Assembly: GCA_946538795.1 (NCBI GenBank)
Contig: CAMNGY010000113.1
Span: forward strand, 1-6,017
Length of the DNA stretch: 6,017 nucleotides
Source of the DNA: an uncultured Treponema sp.
Lineage (GTDB): Bacteria > Spirochaetota > Spirochaetia > Treponematales > Treponemataceae
Direction: 5' to 3'
Shown here: positions 1 through 5,229 of the stretch, piece by piece
Numbering within the stretch: position 1 is the first letter of the stretch
Layout of the letters: each line of letters starts with the position of its first letter
Notes under the pieces: model-generated
Database searches by the model: none
What the model saw: the letters and a program-made list of their open reading frames with translations, nothing else
What the model was told of the DNA's origin: nothing
Position numbers and translations under genes: made by a program

Positions 1-426
1 CGGGACACGATAGATAAAAACGGGCAGAAGGCCATGATGGAAGCCCTGTGGAACGGGGACGAGGCTGCCGCGGGCAAGGCTGTCTCCGACCTGCTGTGGA
101 ATACTATCAGCTACAACGACTACCACGAGGACTACTACCACGCTTTCCTGGGGGGGGTATTCGTCGGATGCGGATATCTGGTTGAGTCAAACAAAGAGAA
201 AGGACTTGGCAGGCCGGACATAGTCTTGAAGGACAAGAAGCACCGCCGGGCCATCATCATAGAAGCCAAGAAGTCCGCATGCAGGGACGACATGGAAAAA
301 GACTGCGGCAGGGCACTGGAGCAGGTGGACACGCGGAAATATGCGGAAGGGCTCTACGGCTACACGCAGGTACTCTGCTACGGAATCGCCTTCTTCCAGA
401 AAGAGGCCCTGATCAGAAAGGGCTGA
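1..426 (+). CDS. AAA-ATPase-like / PD-(D/E)XK nuclease-domain protein, C-terminal part (5' end outside window)
   Basis: The frame is open from the first base, so this is the last 141 residues of a longer gene. The visible part matches the C-terminal region of the large family that joins an AAA-ATPase-like domain (PF09820) to a PD-(D/E)XK nuclease-like domain (PF08011, formerly DUF1703), usually 500-600 residues long. Landmarks are the YYHAFLGGVFVGCGY helix-strand, then GRPDIVLKD with Asp73, then IIIEAKK with Glu88 and Lys90 (numbered from base 1). Together these give the D...ExK nuclease signature, followed by AL-QV and the typical YGIAFFQK ending. The catalytic residues look intact. The family is common and often multicopy in anaerobe genomes. 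Its cellular role is not established, and a defence or mobile-element link is only suspected. The first visible ATG (base 34) is internal, not the start. Confidence 0.85.
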   Translation, partial: RDTIDKNGQKAMMEALWNGDEAAAGKAVSDLLWNTISYNDYHEDYYHAFLGGVFVGCGYLVESNKEKGLGRPDIVLKDKKHRRAIIIEAKKSACRDDMEKDCGRALEQVDTRKYAEGLYGYTQVLCYGIAFFQKEALIRKG

Positions 427-478
427 GGCTGCTGGTGGCCGCCAGCCCCCGCCCGTGAACATTTAGGGCTGCTGGCGG
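427..478. terminator. inverted repeats between two convergent genes, possible bidirectional terminator
   Basis: The gap between the convergent genes contains the 9-base direct repeat GGCTGCTGG at 427-435 and 467-475. It also has two mutually exclusive hairpins: GCTGG (431-435) with CCAGC (442-446), and CCGCCAG (439-445) with CTGGCGG (472-478). Neither is followed by a T-run on either strand, so a classical intrinsic terminator is not shown. The position between two stop codons is what suggests the role. Confidence 0.3.
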
Positions 479-507
479 AATATGGGGGCGCACCGCTCCG
501 GCACTTC

Positions 508-1281
508 CTACATCTCCTTGACGAGTTCCTTGCACAGCATCACGAGGTTGAACCGTATACCCTCCCGGGTGTTCCAGCCCCGGTGATTCCATTCCTCCGA
601 GGCGACATCGTCACCTCCGTAGATAATCGCGCCGTAGTCAAAGCCTCGGAACTGCGCTACCGCAATGCAGCCCGCCTGCTCCATCTCCACGATTTTGGCC
701 CCCTCGCTCTTTCGCAGCTCGACTTTCCCGGGAGTCTCGCGGAACAGGGCATCGGTCGTCCATGTGAGGCCACGGATATAAGGAATGCCGTGCCCGTCAA
801 GATAGGAGGCGATTTTGTCAGTCACTTTCCGGTCGGTGTGGATGAAGCGTGACGGCTCCACGTAATGATAGGAAAAGCCCTCGTCGCGGATAGCACCGTC
901 CACAAGGAGGAGCTGGCCCACCTTGATGTTCCTGTCAAGCACGCCGCCTCCGCCGCAGAACATCACCTTGGTGACTCCGAGCGCGTAAAACAGGTCGAGG
1001 TTCCCGCCGCAGGCCGGGCAGCCCACCTGCCCCTGGACGATGAGGACATCGCTGTCCTTCACGAAACGGTAAATCGTGAACGGGTTCTCGCCGCCTATCT
1101 CGTGGTATGCCTCTATCTCCCCGCTTGCGCACAGCTTGCTCATGACATCGGGGAAGAATGTGATTATCATCCTGTGAGCGTCAAATCTCCTGTCTGCAAG
1201 CGCCGACGGATTCAGCTTTGCGACTTTTTCCGTGTCGAATTCCAGAATGGGAAAATCGTTCTTTGCAATCATATATTGCAT
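508..1281 (-). CDS. nucleoside phosphorylase family protein (PNP/UDP type)
   Basis: The 257-residue protein fits the PNP/uridine phosphorylase superfamily (PF01048), which splits nucleosides with phosphate to a free base and (deoxy)ribose-1-phosphate in cytoplasmic salvage. Visible landmarks are the glycine loop CGGGGVL at residues 109-115, the EGFSYHY segment at 134-140, TWTTDALFRET at 173-183, the substrate-site strand VEMEQAGC at 198-205 with Glu199 and Glu201 flanking Met200, and YGGDD at 221-225, where the general-acid Asp usually lies. The N-terminal GDPxR phosphate motif of uridine phosphorylase is not obvious; NPSALADRR (24-32) occupies its place, so the substrate cannot be assigned. 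Start: ATG at 1281 is chosen, with ATG 1272 and TTG 1308 as alternatives; none has a clear ribosome site, and an in-frame stop lies just upstream of the TTG. The gene diverges from the AraC-type regulator at 1526, which may control it. Confidence 0.85.
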   Translation of the reverse strand: MQYMIAKNDFPILEFDTEKVAKLNPSALADRRFDAHRMIITFFPDVMSKLCASGEIEAYHEIGGENPFTIYRFVKDSDVLIVQGQVGCPACGGNLDLFYALGVTKVMFCGGGGVLDRNIKVGQLLLVDGAIRDEGFSYHYVEPSRFIHTDRKVTDKIASYLDGHGIPYIRGLTWTTDALFRETPGKVELRKSEGAKIVEMEQAGCIAVAQFRGFDYGAIIYGGDDVASEEWNHRGWNTREGIRFNLVMLCKELVKEM

Positions 1282-1356
1282 CGTAGCACGCGGCAAAGCC
1301 GTTGGCAAGGGGAAATGTCAAGGATGTTGCCGTACCATATCCTGACCCTCACGCCC

Positions 1357-1386
1357 ATCATAGCATGATTTGCCTTTGGCTTTCAA
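1357..1386 (-). promoter_or_regulatory. candidate promoter of the nucleoside phosphorylase gene
   Basis: Read on the minus strand, there is a -35 TTGAAA (1386-1381), an 18-base spacer, and a -10 TATGAT (1362-1357) preceded by TGC, giving an extended -10. Transcription would start near 1350 and leave a leader of about 70 nt. A weaker alternative is TTGCCA (1308-1303) with TACGAT (1285-1280), but that overlaps the chosen ATG. The nearest 15-bp repeat ends 6 bp upstream of this -35. Confidence 0.55.
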
Positions 1387-1392
1387 GCGGAA

Positions 1393-1473
1393 TGCATATT
1401 TTTGGACTATCCTATCTCGGTCTTTTGCATGTTTTGGGACCGTCGGAAGGGGTGAAAATGCATATTTTGGGAC
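1393..1473 (+). repeat. three 15-bp direct repeats at exact 33-bp period, candidate operator array
   Basis: Three copies lie at 1393-1407 (TGCATATTTTTGGAC), 1426-1440 (TGCATGTTTTGGGAC) and 1459-1473 (TGCATATTTTGGGAC). Copies differ by one or two bases. The two 18-bp spacers between them are unrelated in sequence, so the conservation is specific to the 15-mer. The period is exactly 33 bp twice, about three helical turns, putting the sites on nearly the same DNA face. The array sits between two outward-facing candidate promoters and ahead of a DNA-binding regulator gene, as operators of AraC-type regulators often do. An alternative is a dispersed genomic repeat with no operator role. Confidence 0.7.
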
Positions 1474-1481
1474 TTCTGATA

Positions 1482-1510
1482 TTGATTAAGCCGTAAGCAC
1501 AGTGTAATAT
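1482..1510 (+). promoter_or_regulatory. candidate promoter of the AraC-type regulator gene
   Basis: A -35 of TTGATT (1482-1487), a 17-base spacer and a -10 of TAATAT (1505-1510) give a moderate match to the housekeeping consensus. The start would fall near 1517, only about 9 nt before ATG 1526, so translation would be nearly leaderless, which fits the absence of a ribosome site. The third direct repeat ends 8 bp upstream of this -35. Confidence 0.4.
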
Positions 1511-1525
1511 GTGATTTGCATACAG

Positions 1526-2038
1526 ATGCCCTTCCTTCCCCTGACCACAACCCCCTTTCCTCGTCCTGGTTACCGCGAGATGCTTCCCTGCAGGGAGCTT
1601 GCCCCGTATGTCCGTTGCTTCTGGACCTCGTGGAATGAGCGGAATCTGGCCGGGCGGGAAGCGGAATCCGCTGGCTGTGAGGGAAAGTTTGCGGTTGTCT
1701 CCGGCAGGGATGCGCTTGCCCAGATGATCCGGACGCGCGGTTCAGGGGAGCTTTCCGCTCTGCTGAAGGACATCCATGCAAGCGAGCGGCAGCTTGAGCG
1801 TCTTTTTGCCAGCACGCTTTCCCTTTCGCCAAAGAAGCTGTCGTCCCTCGTCCGCTACCAGAGCCTCTGGCAGGATGTGTGCCGTAACGGGGCTTTTGAC
1901 GTTCAGGACGCGGTATTTGCCTACGGCTATTTTGACCAGGCCCATCTTTTGCACGACTTCAAGAAGTTCCACGGCATGAGCCTCGGTGCCGCGCGTCGGA
2001 CCGCCGCTTTGTCGGCTTTTTACAATACGCGGGCTTGA
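1526..2038 (+). CDS. AraC-family regulator with intact DNA-binding domain and deleted sensor domain
   Basis: The C-terminal part carries both helix-turn-helix units of an AraC-type domain: KDIHASERQLERLF through LSPKKL (about residues 81-105) and DVQDAV-YGYFDQAHLLHDFKKFHG (about 125-150). The N-terminus keeps only the opening of a DUF6597-type domain, YREMLPCRELAPYVRCFW (about 16-33). In full-length relatives this opening is followed by roughly 130-150 residues of ligand-sensing or dimerisation domain. Here about 30 residues of low-complexity sequence lead directly into the pre-HTH helix (DALAQMIRTRG). The 170-residue product is therefore best read as an in-frame internal deletion of a normal protein of about 270-300 residues. 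It may be a ligand-independent DNA binder or a decaying gene. ATG 1526 is chosen over GTG 1511 and ATG 1580; none has a convincing ribosome site. The DUF3795 gene follows 42 bp later on the same strand. Confidence 0.75.
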   Translation: MPFLPLTTTPFPRPGYREMLPCRELAPYVRCFWTSWNERNLAGREAESAGCEGKFAVVSGRDALAQMIRTRGSGELSALLKDIHASERQLERLFASTLSLSPKKLSSLVRYQSLWQDVCRNGAFDVQDAVFAYGYFDQAHLLHDFKKFHGMSLGAARRTAALSAFYNTRA

Positions 2039-2046
2039 AGAAGCCG

Positions 2047-2075
2047 TATAATCAGGAAAATCTGATTTTAGGGAG
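2047..2075 (+). promoter_or_regulatory. TATAAT box overlapped by a dyad, plus ribosome site, ahead of the DUF3795 gene
   Basis: A perfect TATAAT lies at 2047-2052. It overlaps a perfect 6-bp inverted repeat, AATCAG (2050-2055) and CTGATT (2062-2067), with a 6-base loop. No good -35 is found at 16-18 bp spacing, so promoter activity is uncertain. The dyad followed by TTTT could instead be a weak terminator after the regulator gene. AGGGAG at 2070-2075 is the ribosome site for the ATG at 2081 or 2084. Confidence 0.35.
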
Positions 2076-2080
2076 ATGAA

Positions 2081-2365
2081 ATGATGGCTGGATCAATAAG
2101 CGTATGCGGTACGGACTGTTCGAAGTGCTATTGCAAGGATATGTGCGCGGGCTGCAATGCCTGCAAGGGAATCGTCTTTCATACGGGCGGGAAGGAGTGC
2201 GCCATCTACAACTGCTGCGTCACTCAGCACGGGTATGCGAGCTGCCTTGAGTGCGCGGACATTCCGTGCGGAATCTGGAAAAAGACCCGCGACCCGAAGT
2301 TCAGCGACGAGGAATTTGAGGCGAACATCAGGGTGCGGGTCGAGTTGCTTAAGAGCCTGGCCTAG
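2081..2365 (+). CDS. DUF3795-type cysteine-rich small protein
   Basis: The 94-residue protein has 13 cysteines in its first 63 residues (9, 13, 16, 18, 22, 25, 28, 40, 45, 46, 55, 58, 63), arranged as CGTDCSKCYCKDMCAGCNAC, then CAIYNCC, then SCLECADIPC. This is the layout of DUF3795 (PF12675), small cytoplasmic proteins presumed to bind zinc or another metal. No biochemical role is established. The C-terminal 30 residues form a charged helix (FSDEEFEANIRVRVELLKSLA) ending at the usual family length, so the gene looks complete. ATG 2081 is used; ATG 2084 is 8 nt from AGGGAG and equally possible. It lies 42 bp after the AraC-type gene on the same strand and may be co-transcribed with it or be controlled by it. 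Confidence 0.85.
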   Translation: MMAGSISVCGTDCSKCYCKDMCAGCNACKGIVFHTGGKECAIYNCCVTQHGYASCLECADIPCGIWKKTRDPKFSDEEFEANIRVRVELLKSLA

Positions 2366-2392
2366 CTTTTACAGTATTGCAGAGCTTCTCTC

Positions 2393-2421
2393 TAGGCAAC
2401 CGGGCTGCCTTGTGCTATACT
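2393..2421 (+). promoter_or_regulatory. promoter of the three-gene envelope operon, with a dyad in the spacer
   Basis: A -35 of TAGGCA (2393-2398) is followed by a 17-base spacer and a -10 of TATACT (2416-2421). TGC immediately before it makes an extended -10 that compensates for the weak -35. Inside the promoter AGGCA (2394-2398) and TGCCT (2406-2410) form a 5-bp inverted repeat, a usual place for a repressor site. The ribosome site GGAGG (2430-2434) lies 7 nt before ATG 2442. Confidence 0.6.
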
Positions 2422-2441
2422 TCCAGGGTGGAGGTAGCAGT

Positions 2442-3092
2442 ATGAAGAAGCTTGCGGTGGGAGTCTGTACGGTGGCGGCTGTGGCAGCCCTGACAATCGG
2501 CACAAAGAAATACTTGGAGAGCACGGATAAGAAGGTTGCCGAACTGGAAGCTCAGGTCGCTTTCATGAAAGAGGACTGCGTTCCCATGCGTTTTGAGATC
2601 GTTCAAAAAAAGGATGCCCAGATACAAGTAAAGGTTTTGATGTATGATGTCCGGACTGACCAAAGTGTCGGCAGAACTGGTACTTTTACGCTTCCGGGCG
2701 AGGAACTGCATGTCGATTCCCAGATTATAAAGCTTTCAGATGGCAATTTCATCTTCTTTCCCTGTGGTCTGTACACAGACATGATGGCCATGACTGAAAG
2801 TGAGAAGCTGTACGCCCTGTACGATGAGAACGGATTTCCTTCTATATATAGTGCGAGCATTGCTACCCGGAAGGACGGTTCGGAAGTTCCGCAGGATGAC
2901 CGGGTTGCCCTGGGAAAAGAACTTTCCGGTTATTTTTCCCTGGTAAAGGACGGGGGAGAGAGCCAGTCGGCCGAGCAATATGGCACGGCGATTCATGACC
3001 TTAAGACAATCGCTCAGTTCAAGCCGGGCTTCGTTTACGAGCTGCTGTGTCATCCCCATACGGGCGGCATAGAGATAAAGAAAGCTGACTGA
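2442..3092 (+). CDS. membrane-anchored extracytoplasmic protein of unknown function
   Basis: I do not recognise a named family. The 216-residue protein begins with MKK and a hydrophobic stretch (residues 4-20), without a lipobox or clear cleavage site, so it is probably a single N-terminal anchor. A charged, possibly coiled segment follows (22-45, KKYLESTDKKVAELEAQV). The rest (49-216) is a predicted periplasmic beta-rich domain. This domain resembles the C-terminal part of the next gene product: FTLPGEELHVDS against LTLTGNRIAIDS, a later proline block with P107 and P133 spaced exactly as P252 and P278 in the neighbour, and TGGIEIKK against TGGLTVHKK near the C-terminus. GGAGG 7 nt before the ATG fixes the start. 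The upstream extension of the frame to base 2157 only overlaps the DUF3795 gene. It is the first gene of an operon, 13 bp from the next. Confidence 0.8.
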   Translation: MKKLAVGVCTVAAVAALTIGTKKYLESTDKKVAELEAQVAFMKEDCVPMRFEIVQKKDAQIQVKVLMYDVRTDQSVGRTGTFTLPGEELHVDSQIIKLSDGNFIFFPCGLYTDMMAMTESEKLYALYDENGFPSIYSASIATRKDGSEVPQDDRVALGKELSGYFSLVKDGGESQSAEQYGTAIHDLKTIAQFKPGFVYELLCHPHTGGIEIKKAD

Positions 3093-3105
3093 CGGGGAGG
3101 CTGGC

Positions 3106-4173
3106 ATGGAAGCGCAGAAAATGGGGGTGGCTCCCGGCAAGAAGATGCGCCGTGGCAAAAAAGGGATACTGCTGTGGCTCGCATTCCTTCTGTCCTGCAT
3201 AACGGCGCTTGCCCTTCTTTCCGTAAACGTGGTGGAGCAGCTTCTTGCGGGCTACGGGGAGTTCCTGACTTGGGAGAATATGCCTGTCCTCCAGCTTTTA
3301 TGGTCTGCCATAAAAAGCATTCTGCCTCTTTTTCTTCCTGTCCTGATTCCGGTTCTGGCAATCCTGTTCCTCTGCTTCCTCCTGTTTGTCGCCAAGAACC
3401 TTGCGACGGAAAACCGCAGGTTCGGCAGGCTTAAGGCCGGCGCGGCCTGTCTTGTCATAGGGGACTCGTTGCAGGAATTCTGCCTTTCGTTCCTGAAGAT
3501 TGTTCCGGTTCTTGCGGTCCTGCTTGTCACTGCAGTAGGAATCAACGCGCTGTTCCTGAGCGTGGGGCGGGTGAGCAGGATTGCGGACAACATGAGGCGT
3601 ATAAAGGAGCTGGGCATTATGGTCAGGAACCTGTCCCGGTCCGAGGACATAGCGAGGATAACCATGCTGGACAAGAGGCTTGGCGTTGGTCCCGCCGACG
3701 TTGAGAAGAGCTACCGGGTGGATATCCTTTCCGAGGGCGGTGATGTTATTTCCAGTCAGGAGCTTACGCTGACGGGAAACCGCATTGCGATTGATTCTAT
3801 TACTGTGAATTTTGAGTATTCCGAAATCGAGAGCGGCAGGAGGCAGAACCTAGCCTATCCTTACCGGGTGTACTCCGAGCTGATGAGGCCGGAGGATGCC
3901 GTTCCGCTTTCCTGCATGTTCAATGACGAGGAGATACCCGTAATCTACTGCCTTGAGGAATCCTCGATATATGGCATGGAAAAGGATGTGTTTTTCCGGA
4001 GGCTCAAGGAGCTGTTTTCCATCCTTAAGGACGAGAAGCTGAGCCGCGAGATGGGAATCCGCAGTGCGAACGGAACCGTGAACCACTTTGTGATGAACGT
4101 CGGGGATGTCTGCAATATAAGCGTGGAGGCCACCGGCGGCCTGACTGTCCACAAGAAGATGAATCTGGACTGA
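3106..4173 (+). CDS. three-pass membrane protein with C-terminal extracytoplasmic domain, unknown function
   Basis: The 355-residue protein has a basic N-terminus (KKMRRGKK) and three hydrophobic segments at about 20-43, 72-96 and 130-152. The basic loop between segments 2 and 3 (97-110, RRFGRLK) suggests an N-in, C-out topology. This places residues 154-355 outside the cytoplasmic membrane. That region starts with a charged helical stretch (155-190) and continues into a beta-rich domain with blocks LTLTGNRIAIDSITVNFEYS, NLAYPYRVYSELM and EEIPVIY, ending in TGGLTVHKK. The same domain, 7 residues shorter in one loop, appears to form most of the preceding gene product, so the two are probably paralogues with different membrane anchors and perhaps partners. 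GGGGAGG at 3094-3100 precedes ATG 3106. The next gene starts 24 bp downstream. No catalytic motif is visible. Confidence 0.85.
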   Translation: MEAQKMGVAPGKKMRRGKKGILLWLAFLLSCITALALLSVNVVEQLLAGYGEFLTWENMPVLQLLWSAIKSILPLFLPVLIPVLAILFLCFLLFVAKNLATENRRFGRLKAGAACLVIGDSLQEFCLSFLKIVPVLAVLLVTAVGINALFLSVGRVSRIADNMRRIKELGIMVRNLSRSEDIARITMLDKRLGVGPADVEKSYRVDILSEGGDVISSQELTLTGNRIAIDSITVNFEYSEIESGRRQNLAYPYRVYSELMRPEDAVPLSCMFNDEEIPVIYCLEESSIYGMEKDVFFRRLKELFSILKDEKLSREMGIRSANGTVNHFVMNVGDVCNISVEATGGLTVHKKMNLD

Positions 4174-4184
4174 CAGTTTTTTAT

Positions 4185-4200
4185 GGAGGAAGTTGTTGTG
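4185..4200 (+). promoter_or_regulatory. ribosome site that selects the GTG start at 4198
   Basis: GGAGGA at 4185-4190 lies 7 nt before GTG 4198 and overlaps the upstream in-frame ATG 4183, which has only a T-run before it. Starting at GTG 4198 also gives a clean signal peptide beginning MRKLC. Confidence 0.75.
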
Positions 4201-5187
4201 AGAAAGCTGTGCCCTTTGCTGATTGTTTTCCTTGCTGTGTCTTTTTTCTCTTACCCGCGGGATGGCGGCGTGAAAATTGATATGGTTTCCGTTCCCGGTG
4301 CTACGGTCAGGGGAGGCTCCGGCAACGCTTTCTGGAATTTCGAGGGGGTCTTTACCGCTGCCAGGACACTTAAAGTCGCATCTTTCCAGCTGGGCAGGTT
4401 TCCGGTGACCAAGGACCAGTACCGGGCTGTTATGGAAGGAAATCCGCTTGGTGTGGATGCGGATCCCAGTTTTTCCAGCAATGACCCCCTGTTTCCTCCG
4501 TGCAACGGCGAGGTGGACGGAATGCGGCCCGTGGAGGGCGTCACGTGGTATGACGCGCTTTATTTCTGTAATCTCCTGAGCGCGAAGAAGGGCTTCAGGC
4601 AGGTGTATTCAATCAGCTTGCCGAAGCTGGAGGGCGGGCACATAAAGGAAGCCGTGGTGACGGTTGACCCTAAGGCAGACGGTTATCGTCTTCCGACGGA
4701 AGTGGAGTGGGAATTTGCCGCGAGGGGCGGGAAACCCGGAAGCCGTGCCTGGAGCTATATGTACGCTGGACAGGACAGCAACGCCAGGAACGGCACTGAG
4801 TCGCCAGAACTTGACCCGGAGCAGGATTCCGTCGCCTGGTACAGGCACAACACCTGCAACGGCGGGGTTACGCATGACGGTACATTTATAGAAGGAAACA
4901 TCGGTTGGGGCAGCCACCAGGTGGGGCTCAAGAAGCCGAATTCGCTTGGCCTGCATGACATGAGCGGGAACGTCTGGGAATGGTGCCAGGACCGCTATGC
5001 CGTGATTGACGAAACAACTCCCATTGGAGGGGCGGACTTCGGGGATTTACGCTGCTGTCGGGGAGGGGCTTGGTTTTGTTCTGCCAGCTGCAGCATCGTA
5101 TCGCGCCGGGGAGGCGACATAACGGACCGGCAAAGTCCTTACATAGGTATCCGGGTGGCGAGAAGCAAAAAAAAGCTGTTTTTTTGA
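4198..5187 (+). CDS. secreted FGE/SUMF1-fold (formylglycine-generating-enzyme sulfatase domain) protein
   Basis: The 329-residue protein starts with a signal peptide or anchor (MRKLCPLLIVFLAVSFFSY, 1-19) and then carries a full SUMF1/FGE-sulfatase domain (PF03781). Family blocks in order: MVSVPGATVRGG, GRFPVTKDQYRAVM, RPVEGVTWYDALYFCNLLS, GYRLPTEVEWEFAARGG (162-178), NSLGLHDMSGNVWEWCQDRY (248-267), CRGGAWF (287-293) and YIGIRVAR at the C-terminus. Genuine FGEs oxidise a sulfatase cysteine using a Cu(I)-binding Cys pair spaced C-x4-C after RGGS-Y. Here Cys294 fits the first, but the second is Cys298, giving C-x3-C, so FGE activity is doubtful. No sulfatase gene is visible. Many bacterial relatives use the fold for ligand binding. 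The gene closes the operon behind two membrane proteins, implying an envelope role. The end is AT-rich, with homopolymer runs encoding KKKLFF. Confidence 0.9.
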   Translation: MRKLCPLLIVFLAVSFFSYPRDGGVKIDMVSVPGATVRGGSGNAFWNFEGVFTAARTLKVASFQLGRFPVTKDQYRAVMEGNPLGVDADPSFSSNDPLFPPCNGEVDGMRPVEGVTWYDALYFCNLLSAKKGFRQVYSISLPKLEGGHIKEAVVTVDPKADGYRLPTEVEWEFAARGGKPGSRAWSYMYAGQDSNARNGTESPELDPEQDSVAWYRHNTCNGGVTHDGTFIEGNIGWGSHQVGLKKPNSLGLHDMSGNVWEWCQDRYAVIDETTPIGGADFGDLRCCRGGAWFCSASCSIVSRRGGDITDRQSPYIGIRVARSKKKLFF

Positions 5188-5197
5188 TTTTTTGCTT
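5163..5197 (+). terminator. AT-rich inverted repeat at the operon end, possible terminator
   Basis: AAGCAAAAAA (5163-5172) pairs perfectly with TTTTTTGCTT (5188-5197), and an inner A7/T7 pairing is also possible. The element covers the last codons of the FGE-fold gene and its stop. It is weak as a hairpin because it is mostly A-T. It also touches the -35 of the next promoter (5196-5201). Termination of the envelope operon here is plausible but not shown. Confidence 0.3.
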
Positions 5198-5223
5198 TAC
5201 AAATAGAGAATCTGTGCTATAAT
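5196..5223 (+). promoter_or_regulatory. strong promoter with extended -10
   Basis: A -35 of TTTACA (5196-5201), a 16-base spacer and a consensus -10 TATAAT (5218-5223) preceded by TGC. This is the best sigma-70-type promoter in the window. The expected start near 5230 lies about 165 nt before the next gene, leaving a long leader. Confidence 0.8.
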
Positions 5224-5229
5224 TTATTA

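Noticed and set aside
865..1368. Plus-strand open frame of 167 codons opposite the nucleoside phosphorylase gene
   Set aside because: It is antisense to a gene with clear family motifs, has no ribosome site and encodes nothing recognisable; high GC creates such frames.
1393..1473. CRISPR array
   Set aside because: Repeats of 15 bp with 18-bp spacers are too short, there are only three copies, and no cas gene is present.
1407..1832. Minus-strand open frame of 141 codons opposite the AraC-type gene
   Set aside because: It runs antisense through the repeat array and the regulator, with low-complexity basic sequence and no family resemblance.
2157..2441. Upstream extension of the anchored-protein frame to an ATG at 2157
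   Set aside because: The extension lies inside the DUF3795 gene in another frame. ATG 2442 has GGAGG at ideal spacing and begins a membrane anchor.
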